Source: a virus. From it: a DNA stretch of 54,038 nucleotides. Below the pieces are notes generated by a model. The model was not told where the DNA came from and did not search any database. It saw nothing but the letters and a program-made list of their open reading frames with translations. The stretch spans positions 1 through 54,038 of IMG/VR virus record IMGVR_UViG_3300020196_003557, one strand, 5' to 3'. The translations under genes and the position numbers were made by a program. This document shows, one piece after another, positions 38,527 through 45,926 of the stretch; within the stretch, counting starts at the first letter, position 1; each line of letters begins with the position of its first letter.

Positions 38527-38789
38527 CTCCTTGCAAATCCCGGGCCACCAAACAGGTTGGTGCCTTTCAATTCATGGGCGCCCTTGGCAGTGCCGTCCGC
38601 TTTCTTTGGAGTGTAGGCCCGTGGCACTCTGGGTGCTCGTGTACCTGATTGTCCTGGAGTTCCTGTAAAGCTCTTCTTGAATCTGTCTGGCCCTATGGCC
38701 ACGTGTGGGTTGGCAATGCTGGCGATGTTGCCTGCGCTAGTCGCTCCTGCTGATGCTGTCTCTCTGATCATTACTTCTTTGATTTTCAT
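38523..38789 (-). CDS. MKIKEV-tagged late protein, 88 aa
   Basis: From ATG 38789; a TAAATA box ends 5 nt upstream and settles this start over an in-frame upstream reading. The protein begins MKIKEVMIRETASAGATSAG, then IANPHVAIGPDRFKKSFTG, and ends basic and Gly-rich (LFGGPGFARR). It belongs to the tagged family; the C-terminal part looks disordered and basic, suited to head-internal DNA contacts. Function unknown. Confidence 0.66.
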   Translation of the reverse strand: MKIKEVMIRETASAGATSAGNIASIANPHVAIGPDRFKKSFTGTPGQSGTRAPRVPRAYTPKKADGTAKGAHELKGTNLFGGPGFARR

Positions 38790-38794
38790 ATTCC

Positions 38795-38800
38795 TATTTA
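38795..38800 (-). promoter_or_regulatory. T4-like late promoter box TAAATA before 38789
   Basis: Minus strand AATAAATA; after the box comes GGAAT and then the ATG. This late start alone has a possible weak ribosome site (AGGAA). Confidence 0.55.
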
Positions 38801-38818
38801 TTTTTTTTTTAGATTTTT

Positions 38819-39352
38819 TTATTCTCCTTGCCAATTATAATACCATGGAGACCTAAATTTTGGTGTTACAATGTCAAGATGTTTAACCAAATCACAAGCA
38901 AACACTCCAGAACCACCTATAGTTAAATGTGATACGTTCTCTACACAATTATTTTTTTTATCTTTCCAGAAAAGATAAGGTATCAAATCAAAGGCTGTTG
39001 AACGCGGTTCTTGGAATTTAAAATTATGCGTAGATTTAATTGTATCAAGAACATATTGATAATCATTACAAGGCACAAGAAGACATGTATGAAATTTAAT
39101 CAACGTAGATTTAGTCATAAAACCATTGTTATAATTACTATCGCTATTTTTTATTTCTAGTCTAATAGAATGTTTCCATGCACCTGTCAAGTCCAATTGA
39201 TAAAATCTTAAATTAGGTATAGAATTATAATCTTCAAAATTGTGTGGTTCAATATCAAATTCATCGATGAAAATATTATCAAAAAAGATTCTAGTGTTAG
39301 GTCTTTTTTTATAAATTTCACAATAAAACCCCAATGCTAACACGTTTAACAT
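38819..39352 (-). CDS. Hypothetical AT-rich protein, 177 aa
   Basis: Globular, Asn/Phe/Lys-rich (GFYCEIYKKRPNTRIFFDN, FQEPRSTAFDLIPYLFWKD, LTIGGSGVFACDLVKHLD). No motif recognised. Base composition is clearly more AT-rich than the flanking tagged genes and matches that of the adjacent SpeD-like gene, 2 nt away. The two were probably acquired together. Confidence 0.62.
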   Translation of the reverse strand: MLNVLALGFYCEIYKKRPNTRIFFDNIFIDEFDIEPHNFEDYNSIPNLRFYQLDLTGAWKHSIRLEIKNSDSNYNNGFMTKSTLIKFHTCLLVPCNDYQYVLDTIKSTHNFKFQEPRSTAFDLIPYLFWKDKKNNCVENVSHLTIGGSGVFACDLVKHLDIVTPKFRSPWYYNWQGE

Positions 39353-39354
39353 TC

Positions 39355-39726
39355 TTATATCTTTGGTGCTTGTCTAGTTAAGAATTTGGTTGTATATTTT
39401 TTAGGACCAAAATGTTTCTTTATAATTTTCTCTGCCAATTTTGGATCGAATCTTTTGCAACTAAAAATATCAAAATATGCTGTGCCATCGAGATCCATAA
39501 AATGTGCAGATATGTTTGACGTCTTGATCAATTGAATCATGCTGTAACCTTGATTTTTATGTCCTGATAATAGATATTCTATTTGAGGTTTTCCATGTGG
39601 AATCATTTTGATCGTGTGTAGAAGATCTTTTATGAAATTTTCGATCGCCTTCTTATTTTTAATGTTATCATTGCAACCGCTGCAATCCAACATCAAATGA
39701 TATCCCCAAGCAGAATTATTCTTCAT
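39355..39726 (-). CDS. speD: S-adenosylmethionine decarboxylase-like protein (SpeD family)
   Basis: 123 aa. SpeD-type opening SAWGYHLMLDCSGCND, then KTSNISAHFMDLDGTAYFDIFSCK. The T/K-S-x-I-S-x-H-F core aligns with the pyruvoyl Ser and catalytic His of prokaryotic SpeD, and the FSCK replaces the usual later Cys region. The enzyme self-cleaves and makes decarboxylated SAM for polyamine synthesis. Cyanophages carry speD as a metabolic gene. The classic H-T-W-P/E stretch is missing, so activity needs care. AT-rich, with its neighbour, in a late operon. Confidence 0.72.
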   Translation of the reverse strand: MKNNSAWGYHLMLDCSGCNDNIKNKKAIENFIKDLLHTIKMIPHGKPQIEYLLSGHKNQGYSMIQLIKTSNISAHFMDLDGTAYFDIFSCKRFDPKLAEKIIKKHFGPKKYTTKFLTRQAPKI

Positions 39727-39755
39727 GCTCGTACTTATTTTAATTTTTTGTCTGT

Positions 39756-40070
39756 TTATTTTTTCTTGCCTTGCCGCATGTTGATCTGCCAGTGTGCCAG
39801 CTGTTTCTTGCGTGGCGAAGCAGTTTTAGAACTGCGTATCTTCTTAAGTTGCGCGATGGTGGCACCCTTGGGTATGCCTGCTCGCTTGCTGTCACCTTTG
39901 CGTCCCGGACCCTTGCCATCCGCGAAATTCTCTTGTATGGAATTGATCAGATGCAATTTTCTTAAATTTCTCTCTGTTTCGCCAGGTCGCACATCCTGGG
40001 TGGTGTTTTGCTTGGTGATTATGCCAACCCCAGCAGCATCTTCTCTATGAACTATCTCTCTGATCTTCAT
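39756..40070 (-). CDS. MKIREI-tagged basic late protein, 104 aa
   Basis: Begins MKIREIVHRED, with an acidic-neutral middle. The basic C-terminus with SKRAGIPKGATIAQLKKIRSS and LAHWQINMRQGKKK is a recurrent module of marine T4-like phages. The ATG overlaps the upstream stop (ATGA at 40070). Highly basic, so DNA binding in the head is a fair guess. It is the last gene of a coupled run of three tagged genes. Confidence 0.7.
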   Translation of the reverse strand: MKIREIVHREDAAGVGIITKQNTTQDVRPGETERNLRKLHLINSIQENFADGKGPGRKGDSKRAGIPKGATIAQLKKIRSSKTASPRKKQLAHWQINMRQGKKK

Positions 40071-40234
40071 CGCACTCGGAACGGGTAGCCCATGGGGAAG
40101 CCCGCATGGTATCCCATCTTGTTGCCCTGTTTGACCCTGGTGGTGGCACGCTTCTCGTATCGGTTGATGATGCGATTCACGTCAGGATGTATCATGTTGG
40201 GGTCTTTGGTGTATAGTATTTCTCTTATCTTCAT
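40067..40234 (-). CDS. MKIREI-tagged small late protein, 55 aa
   Basis: ATG 40234 overlaps the stop of the 189-aa gene (ATGA). It begins MKIREILYTKDPNMIHPDV and continues with a basic helix and GYHAGFPMGYPFRVR, ending in aromatic/Gly residues. The same six-residue start as both neighbours is the chief evidence for the tag. No other feature is recognised. Confidence 0.66.
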   Translation of the reverse strand: MKIREILYTKDPNMIHPDVNRIINRYEKRATTRVKQGNKMGYHAGFPMGYPFRVR

Positions 40235-40800
40235 GCGGCAACCCGGTTGTCTATTTCTGCAAACAGTGATTTTATTTTGGCCACATTGGGATGATTGTTT
40301 GTGGTGTTGTTCCACACGTAGGACTTCAGTGGTTGGCGGGCTTTTTTTGCCAGGAATGCACGGTGGTTACCGTCAACGATTTCTGATCCTCGTGGTGATC
40401 GAGACATTGTCATGGGTGGCAGCTTGGAAAAGTCTATTGTTCTGGGATCTGCGTCATTCTGCCTAAAATATCTTGCCGGCCTACCTGCTTCCTTATCTTG
40501 TACATATTGATTATATCTTTTTTCCAACTCCAACTCATACTCTCGCTCGTGTGGTGGTATTTGGCTGGCCTGTAAGACCACCGGACCGGTCAACACCCAT
40601 TGATCTATTTCATATATAAATCTTCTCCATTCTGCAAAAGGCACTTCGTCTCGGTAAGCGAAATCAATGATCTCACGTTGCTTGGGGAACATTTCCCCCA
40701 ATAATTTTCTAATTACATCGGAATGCTGTTGTGTCACAATGGCATTGATCTTGGAGAAATTTTGTTTAAATAAATCTTCTGTGATTTCCCTGATCTTCAT
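40231..40800 (-). CDS. MKIREI-tagged protein with ParB/sulfiredoxin-like domain, 189 aa
   Basis: N-terminus MKIREITEDLFKQNF, then a helical region of about 80 residues. A C-terminal block with SRSPRGSEIVDGNHRAFLAKK matches the D-G-N/x-H-R-x-x-A motif of the ParB/Srx-fold nuclease or nucleotidase group. Function in a virion is unknown; it could be ATP-dependent or nucleolytic. ATGA overlaps on both sides couple it to Dps and to the 55-aa gene. Confidence 0.62.
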   Translation of the reverse strand: MKIREITEDLFKQNFSKINAIVTQQHSDVIRKLLGEMFPKQREIIDFAYRDEVPFAEWRRFIYEIDQWVLTGPVVLQASQIPPHEREYELELEKRYNQYVQDKEAGRPARYFRQNDADPRTIDFSKLPPMTMSRSPRGSEIVDGNHRAFLAKKARQPLKSYVWNNTTNNHPNVAKIKSLFAEIDNRVAA

Positions 40801-41237
40801 TTTTTCACTGTGCTCCTCAGCATCCAGCCGTGCTTGCTGTGCCTGTCGATCCTTTCAGCTATGAAGTCACTGAATCCATGCAGGTGGTTGGCCTCCAACA
40901 CGTCAAAGGCCGCGTTCAAGCTCTTCAGCACCTTGTCGTTGCTGTCGATCAAATTCTCATACATCTTTTCCGCTGCAGGTATCTCGTCCGACTGCTGTAT
41001 GGTGGCCAATTCTCGTAATCGATCAAACACTCCTGGGGCATATGTGCCCATGGCCCTAAGCTCTTCCGCGAACTTGTCAATGGCCTCGAAAACTTCTTCA
41101 TATATCTTGCCCAGCAGCTCATGATCCTGTGGGAAGTTCCTGCCTTCCACGTTCCAGTGATAGTAGTGTGCCTGTAGGTAAAAAAGGAAGCTGTCCGCAA
41201 AGGCCTGTTTTGCGATCTTGCCTATTTCTGGAGTCAT
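40797..41237 (-). CDS. dps: Dps/ferritin-like DNA-protection protein
   Basis: 146 aa of the four-helix Dps type. The ferroxidase signature is visible as HYYHWNVEGRNFPQDHELLGKIYEEVFEAIDKFAEEL: a His-containing helix A, Asp/His and Glu on helix B. Dps forms a 12-mer that oxidises and stores iron and protects DNA from peroxide. It lacks the M-K/R-I-x-E tag seen on the next genes. Location with late genes suggests packaging or late host protection. Confidence 0.82.
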   Translation of the reverse strand: MTPEIGKIAKQAFADSFLFYLQAHYYHWNVEGRNFPQDHELLGKIYEEVFEAIDKFAEELRAMGTYAPGVFDRLRELATIQQSDEIPAAEKMYENLIDSNDKVLKSLNAAFDVLEANHLHGFSDFIAERIDRHSKHGWMLRSTVKK

Positions 41238-41243
41238 GATATG

Positions 41244-41840
41244 TTACTTATCCACCTGTTGGTGCTGGCCGAACTGGCTTGGATTTCCACCCTTTATCAA
41301 AGCTGCCCACACGGTGAGCTGCCGGCAGAACCTCTCTATCTCCTCTGCCAGCTCCTTGTCTTTCATGATGTTGTCCCTGCCCTGTGGTTTGGCCTCAACT
41401 GTGCATCTGGGAGGTATGGTAAAACCCAATTGCGTGGCGAAGTTCAAAAACATTCCATGGATGTGCTGGAATCCATCGCCGCCTCCTGAAACCACGGAGC
41501 CGAAAACCTTGTTGTAGTTGGGATAGTATTTGTTGTCTCTGCTCCAGCCGTCGATGTAGTCAAAACGCTCGATAACAGATGATATGTAGCCGCTGTGCAG
41601 ACCCCACCAGATGGGAGTGGCGAATATCAATCCATCATAGTTTTTTATAAAGTCCGCCAGTATGGGTTTGAGCTGATCATCGTAGCTCTCCGTGCCGCAT
41701 TCATAGTCTATCTCATTCATGGTGATTATTTTGCACTCGGAACCTTGCTTCTTGAATTCAGCAGCTACCAATTCGCACACGGCATAGGTGTTGCTGACTT
41801 CGGTTTTCTTTAGGCTGCCATTGAATATCATGAATTTCAT
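41244..41840 (-). CDS. Flavodoxin-fold NAD(P)H-dependent FMN reductase
   Basis: 198 aa from ATG 41840. The FMN-phosphate loop is FNGSLKKTEVSNT and the flavin-face segment is IFATPIWWGLHSGYISSVIERFD, followed by SGGGDGFQH. The fold reduces flavin or small oxidants with NAD(P)H. Its late box and position before Dps suggest joint protection from oxidants, which is inference. An earlier in-frame start lies upstream of the late box and is rejected. Confidence 0.75.
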   Translation of the reverse strand: MKFMIFNGSLKKTEVSNTYAVCELVAAEFKKQGSECKIITMNEIDYECGTESYDDQLKPILADFIKNYDGLIFATPIWWGLHSGYISSVIERFDYIDGWSRDNKYYPNYNKVFGSVVSGGGDGFQHIHGMFLNFATQLGFTIPPRCTVEAKPQGRDNIMKDKELAEEIERFCRQLTVWAALIKGGNPSQFGQHQQVDK

Positions 41841-41845
41841 ATGAG

Positions 41846-41851
41846 TATTTA
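41846..41851 (-). promoter_or_regulatory. T4-like late promoter box TAAATA before 41840
   Basis: Minus strand CTTAAATA ends 5 nt before the ATG. The TAA stop of the radical SAM gene (41849-41851) forms the first half of the box. Confidence 0.6.
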
Positions 41852-42928
41852 AGCAAAAATCCAAGTATTTAAAAATACGTCCACATCTTCAAGCCTTAAA
41901 GTTCTGTGCATATCCTGCGATTTTATCTCATTTTTCAACATTTCATGTAGATTTTTGTCATAGTTGTCTTCACTATATTTTTTAATCAGCGATTCTACAT
42001 TTAATCTGAATTGGTGCGCTTTATAATTGTCTATGTTAAATTTCTTTATTTTTATTAGGTTATCAATGTATCTCTGTCTTTGTTCCATTGGCACTGCGGC
42101 ATGAGTCCATATGTTTCCCACGACAGGACTAAGACTGATGCTGCGGGTGTATTGACTCATCCATTCCACAGTATTTTTTATGTCATGCACAGTGATATTG
42201 GAAGCGACCAAATTAAACATGATAGAGATACCATTGTTTCTACAAAAATTTATGTTCTCTTCAAATTTGTTCCATTCGAGGGGATATCTAACGTAAGATC
42301 CCAATTGTCCTATAGCATCGCAGGAAATTGTTACAGTAAAATTTTTGAATAATGTTATGATTTTTTTCCATCTAGATGGCAAATTTTTCAAATTGGTATT
42401 GATGACTATTTCACAATCTGGATTCTCGATGGCCAAATCTTTTAAGAATTCCAAATAAGATGCATTGTACGTGGGTTCTCCACCGGCCATGTAAACTTTT
42501 TTTAAATCTTTTTTATTATATTTGTTTAAATTGTGCATAGGTTTTGTTAATTTTATCCCCTTCTCTTTCGCCCACAATGTGCTGGCCCCTGGACCACATG
42601 TTTTGCATTTCAAATTACAAGTAGGATCGTTTCTTATGTCTATGTATTGTATGTTTGTTTCATCTATTTTTGGTGCTGAAAATTTCCTAACCCATTTTAT
42701 TGTTTCTCTTATTCTGGGACTACTTTCTCCCTGTCTTTCCTGCTCATAACAGCTATTGCAGACACTGGGTTGTTGTCCTTCCAGCATTAATCGTCTCACA
42801 TCATCCAAACTGTTATTCGCTGATAGAGCCGATCCATAACAACAAGGTCTTTGTCTTCCGCTTAGATCTAGGTGTTCGTGTATCCAAGGCAATACACAGA
42901 TAGCTTTGTTAGCACGTGTATCAAACAT
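41849..42928 (-). CDS. Twitch-domain radical SAM protein, fifth paralogue (isolated)
   Basis: 359 aa. CVLPW at residue 11, PCC near 29, CNSCYEQERQG, then the core motif CNLKCKTC and AGGEPTY. The layout is that of the four plus-strand paralogues, closest to the fourth. It is AT-rich and on the other strand, in the late region 31 kb away, so it is either an old dispersed copy or an independent gain. Substrate unknown. Confidence 0.85.
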   Translation of the reverse strand: MFDTRANKAICVLPWIHEHLDLSGRQRPCCYGSALSANNSLDDVRRLMLEGQQPSVCNSCYEQERQGESSPRIRETIKWVRKFSAPKIDETNIQYIDIRNDPTCNLKCKTCGPGASTLWAKEKGIKLTKPMHNLNKYNKKDLKKVYMAGGEPTYNASYLEFLKDLAIENPDCEIVINTNLKNLPSRWKKIITLFKNFTVTISCDAIGQLGSYVRYPLEWNKFEENINFCRNNGISIMFNLVASNITVHDIKNTVEWMSQYTRSISLSPVVGNIWTHAAVPMEQRQRYIDNLIKIKKFNIDNYKAHQFRLNVESLIKKYSEDNYDKNLHEMLKNEIKSQDMHRTLRLEDVDVFLNTWIFA

Positions 42929-42934
42929 GGTTGA

Positions 42935-43144
42935 TTATTTTTTGCGAGGCATCGGATCTTCGCCAGTGAGGTAAGGGCGAGAGAACCATAGTCGAAACCA
43001 TTCTGGCGTGCCGGGCTGTATTCCGTGCTTTCTTTGGTATTCAGATTTCTCCGTGGCGGAGTGGCTGATATTTTCACCAACACTGGGCTGATGTGCCTGG
43101 GTGTTTGCTATGCCTGCTAATTTTTTCAAATGTTCGAGGTCCAT
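42935..43144 (-). CDS. Hypothetical protein, 69 aa
   Basis: Begins MDLEHLKKLAGIANTQ, an amphipathic opening with L-K-K-L-A-G, and ends EWFRLWFSRPYLTGEDPMP. The Trp-rich C-terminal pattern recurs in marine phage small proteins, but I know of no function. The tag M-D-L-x-x-L lacks the Glu of the M-K-I-x-E family and is noted only as a weak relative. It lies 4 nt downstream of the GH19 gene. Confidence 0.6.
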   Translation of the reverse strand: MDLEHLKKLAGIANTQAHQPSVGENISHSATEKSEYQRKHGIQPGTPEWFRLWFSRPYLTGEDPMPRKK

Positions 43145-43148
43145 ATTA

Positions 43149-43769
43149 TTAAGATGAAAATACCTCCAATGCGTGTTTGTAGTGTTTTATTCTGTCCTCC
43201 AGACCAATGGTGCCACCGTTGATGCGTTTGGTCATTGTGAGGATGTCTCCGTCATCGGCATACTGATTTAGATTATTGGTTTTCCAGAACCAGCAGGCAC
43301 TCTTTACTGCCCCTTCAAATGTCTCCAGTAAAGCCGGAATTTCTTCCACGGCCATGCCGACACTCTCTGCAAATTTGCTGTAATTGTTCTTGCCAGTCAA
43401 TTGTATCAATCCCCTGCCACAGTATCTGAACCCATCTCCTGATGATTCGTCACCGTTGCCCATCCTGCTCGCATAGACTCGATTGGCAATCTGTTCCTGT
43501 TTGTGTGCGTATTCTTTTGCCAACTCATCTGTGGAGAAATATTTTGGGAACACCTTTCTCAAGCTCTCCCATCTATAATTTAAATTTTCTTTCAATCTTT
43601 TGAATCCTCCGCTCTCGTGCGCGCATTGTGCTATGAATGCTGCCACTCGCTCTGCTGTATCGATCTCATATTCGGGCAACACATTTGACAGGGCTTGATG
43701 CCATCCCTCCAGGTCGGGGTTATTACCAATTATTGATTGCAACTGTTCTTTTGTTAAAATGAATGACAT
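43149..43769 (-). CDS. GH19-type endolysin (chitinase-like lysozyme)
   Basis: 206 aa. Catalytic Glu in AQCAHESGGFKRL, then RYCGRGLIQLTGKNNY, the GH19 substrate-cleft signature, and a C-terminal WFWKTNNLNQYAD, then TKRINGG. Length and motifs fit phage GH19 endolysins that cleave peptidoglycan glycan strands. No signal peptide, so release depends on the holin at 52552-52881. AAGGAAG lies upstream, in the end of the previous gene. Confidence 0.87.
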   Translation of the reverse strand: MSFILTKEQLQSIIGNNPDLEGWHQALSNVLPEYEIDTAERVAAFIAQCAHESGGFKRLKENLNYRWESLRKVFPKYFSTDELAKEYAHKQEQIANRVYASRMGNGDESSGDGFRYCGRGLIQLTGKNNYSKFAESVGMAVEEIPALLETFEGAVKSACWFWKTNNLNQYADDGDILTMTKRINGGTIGLEDRIKHYKHALEVFSS

Positions 43770-43775
43770 GTTTGA

Positions 43776-44018
43776 TTACTCTTCCTTGTTGAAAAAACGA
43801 TGGTCAGCTTTCTGCTGCGCCTGTGCTTTGATATCTGATTCGTTGTATTGCAGTTTGCCGCTGCGGTTTAGACTTGATGCTCCTTTGGCGATACCTGGTG
43901 CTAATTTTTCAACCTTGCCGCCACGGGCCAGGAACTCCTGCATCATGCGATCTTTCTCGTCCTGCGCTGTTTTGATCTCTTTGTCTGACCTATAATCTCT
44001 CCTTATGTCAATTACCAT
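43776..44018 (-). CDS. Hypothetical protein, 80 aa
   Basis: A helical basic-acidic sequence (MVIDIRRDYRSDKEIKTAQDEKDRMMQEFLARGGKVEKLAPG) with a Gly/Lys hinge and a polar C-terminus. The FLARGGKVEKLAPG region looks conserved in marine phage small proteins. An ACGGAG ribosome site precedes the ATG. Function unknown. Confidence 0.62.
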   Translation of the reverse strand: MVIDIRRDYRSDKEIKTAQDEKDRMMQEFLARGGKVEKLAPGIAKGASSLNRSGKLQYNESDIKAQAQQKADHRFFNKEE

Positions 44019-45180
44019 TTTTTTCTCCGTAATTTTTTAAACCCTGTTCTATCGTATTTAATGAGTCTTTGTTGGCCTGATACAAGATTCCATAGCCTCC
44101 CTTGCTTTGCCATTTTTCTATATTTACGGGACGATCATCAATCAAGATGTTGGCAGCGCCATTGGCGGTGGCATATTTTTCCTTCCTGCCGGTCACTATG
44201 GTCTCGTCTGGCTGTTCTATGTTCTGGTTGATCCAGACCTTCTTGTACCTGGCAGAGTTGTCATGATCTCCCCTCAGTGGAGATGTCAGTATTGAGAATC
44301 TGCCACCGGTGAATTTTTTGATCAAGCCTATGAGAGCATCAGTTGTGGAAAACTTGGGCAAGGTCTCAAAGAAGTTGGTGCCTGTGATCCTGTCGATCAC
44401 GTCCTGTCTGAGATCTTTGGTCTTGTCGGACGCCAGTTGCTTCCAATGATTCACTCCATAGAGCTTCTCGACCCCACCAAAGAAATCAGCCAGCACTCCG
44501 TCCATGTCCAGGTAAACAGTGGGTTTACCATTTTTCTGTTCAGGCATTGACTGAGTATACAACTTTTCCGTGTTTGTTGCAACCTGCTCTTTAACTCCCA
44601 TGTATCGTCTCAATTCTTGATACAGTTCGGTGCCGAACTTGGGATTTACCATCTTCATGAAGCTGTTCTGATCTCCCGACGCCGCGGCTGCTCGAGCACC
44701 GCTGGCACTGATGCCACCTATGCCTTCCTGGTCCGGATCTCTCTCACCCGAGCTCACAACATCTATCGTGTCGAACTGGAAGGGTATGCTGCCTTTCTTG
44801 TCAGGCTTATTGTTATACTGATTTAGGAATGTTTTGAATTCCGTCACTCGATCCGAGCCAGCCACCATGGTGATATTCTTGTATCCTCGGTTCATCAATT
44901 CCTGCAACAATTGCACGATGGTCCTGATAGTGTCGTCACCGTGAAAGTTCACGCCTGTGTAGGCCTTTCTAAGATAATTTAACTTGTAGGAGAACGGCAA
45001 GGGATCTGTCTTGGGCTTTTGCGTTGAGCTGATGAATATGGAGTGGTCAGCAGCCTTGGACTTGGCGGTGTTCAATACTTTCTGAAACACGGCCTCATGT
45101 CCCAGTGTGGGCGGGTTATATCTGCCGAATGCAAAAACTATGGAATCGTTCTTGGCCTCAAATAGTTCCTTTAGCAACAT
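44008..45180 (-). CDS. Nucleotidyltransferase-HAD hydrolase fusion
   Basis: 390 aa from ATG 45180. Residues from about 12: FAFGRYNPPTLGHEAVF, the cytidylyltransferase/NMNAT-type motif; GGISASGARAAAASGD near residue 160 is the ISxSxxR. From about residue 220, YLDMDGVLADFFGG opens a HAD domain, with SILTSPLRGD and ILIDDRPVNI as later motifs. The nucleotidyltransferase part alone is common in T4-like phages, but the HAD fusion is unusual. The N-terminus MLLKELFEAKN resembles a capsid-targeting peptide. Products could be NAD-related or CDP-type; not resolvable. Confidence 0.78.
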   Translation of the reverse strand: MLLKELFEAKNDSIVFAFGRYNPPTLGHEAVFQKVLNTAKSKAADHSIFISSTQKPKTDPLPFSYKLNYLRKAYTGVNFHGDDTIRTIVQLLQELMNRGYKNITMVAGSDRVTEFKTFLNQYNNKPDKKGSIPFQFDTIDVVSSGERDPDQEGIGGISASGARAAAASGDQNSFMKMVNPKFGTELYQELRRYMGVKEQVATNTEKLYTQSMPEQKNGKPTVYLDMDGVLADFFGGVEKLYGVNHWKQLASDKTKDLRQDVIDRITGTNFFETLPKFSTTDALIGLIKKFTGGRFSILTSPLRGDHDNSARYKKVWINQNIEQPDETIVTGRKEKYATANGAANILIDDRPVNIEKWQSKGGYGILYQANKDSLNTIEQGLKNYGEKNGN

Positions 45181-45511
45181 CGTACTCACCCTTTTTCATA
45201 TTTTCAAGTTCTCTGTCGGCGAGCACCTGTGCCACTTTCTCTCTGGTCGCTTGCGGAAAGAAATCCTTGACGTCTTCGCCTGGCTTACCAAACTCTTTTG
45301 TGTAGGCCTTGGCAGCATCATTGACTAACAGGTTCCATCTTTTAACTGCATTGTCGTGATCGTAAGTATTATTCTTAAGTGATCTGTTCAGCCAAAATAT
45401 CAGAGGCATAAAATTTTTTCTATAGAGATCTTCGTTGTTGTTGATATAAAGATCCAGTTCATTCACTGCGTCAATGCTGGATTCTGATATGAACTGATGA
45501 GCCCTTACCAT
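45158..45511 (-). CDS. Hypothetical protein, 117 aa
   Basis: ATG 45511 overlaps the stop of the upstream gene by 7 nt; a TTG at 45526 would add five residues (MELQE). Begins MVRAHQFISESS, with the I-S-E cut pattern, then NFMPLIFWLNRSLKNNTYDHDNAVKRW and AAKAYTKEFGKPG. Helical. The N-terminus again resembles the capsid-targeting group. No function known. Confidence 0.6.
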   Translation of the reverse strand: MVRAHQFISESSIDAVNELDLYINNNEDLYRKNFMPLIFWLNRSLKNNTYDHDNAVKRWNLLVNDAAKAYTKEFGKPGEDVKDFFPQATREKVAQVLADRELENMKKGEYDVAKGTI

Positions 45512-45912
45512 TTCCTGCAACTCCAATACCTTGCTTTGGTCCTAGGTCCTGGGTTGGCGCAGTTGTGTCTCGCTCTGAAGCTCTTTCTTCTTCCCGGAAT
45601 GTGTTTCTTGATCCTCATATTGGGATCACCAAAGTTCACTTTCTTAACATTTCCAGTCTTGGGATCTTTTACATAAACTTTGAATTTTTTGACGTCACCC
45701 TTCATTGGTCTGCCCAATGCCACTTTCCTGCCTCGATATTCGGCTTCCCACAATTCTGTTTCCGGAAATCCCAAATAACCAAACATCTCGTGAAAATCCT
45801 GTGTGTCCTCCACGGTGATCTCATCTGCCTCCGGCAGTGGTTCGTAAGCGGGTTCTGCCGCTATGCTGTCCAATCTAGTTAATAATACTCGGATATCTTG
45901 GTAGTTGCTCAT
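45505..45912 (-). CDS. Late protein with marine-phage KFKVYVKDPKTGNVKKVNFG module, 135 aa
   Basis: An acidic N-terminal part (EPLPEADEITVEDTQDF) is followed by FKVYVKDPKTGNVKKVNFGD, then RRKSFRARHNC and KARYWSCRKW. The two Cys and many basic residues recur as a module in marine T4-like genomes. TAAATA 6 nt upstream marks a late gene. Structural or DNA-contact role is inference. Confidence 0.68.
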   Translation of the reverse strand: MSNYQDIRVLLTRLDSIAAEPAYEPLPEADEITVEDTQDFHEMFGYLGFPETELWEAEYRGRKVALGRPMKGDVKKFKVYVKDPKTGNVKKVNFGDPNMRIKKHIPGRRKSFRARHNCANPGPRTKARYWSCRKW

Positions 45913-45918
45913 GCCCTG

Positions 45919-45924
45919 TATTTA
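45919..45924 (-). promoter_or_regulatory. T4-like late promoter box TAAATA before 45912
   Basis: Minus strand GCTAAATA ends 6 nt before the ATG of the 135-aa gene; no ribosome site between. Confidence 0.6.
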
Positions 45925-45926
45925 GC

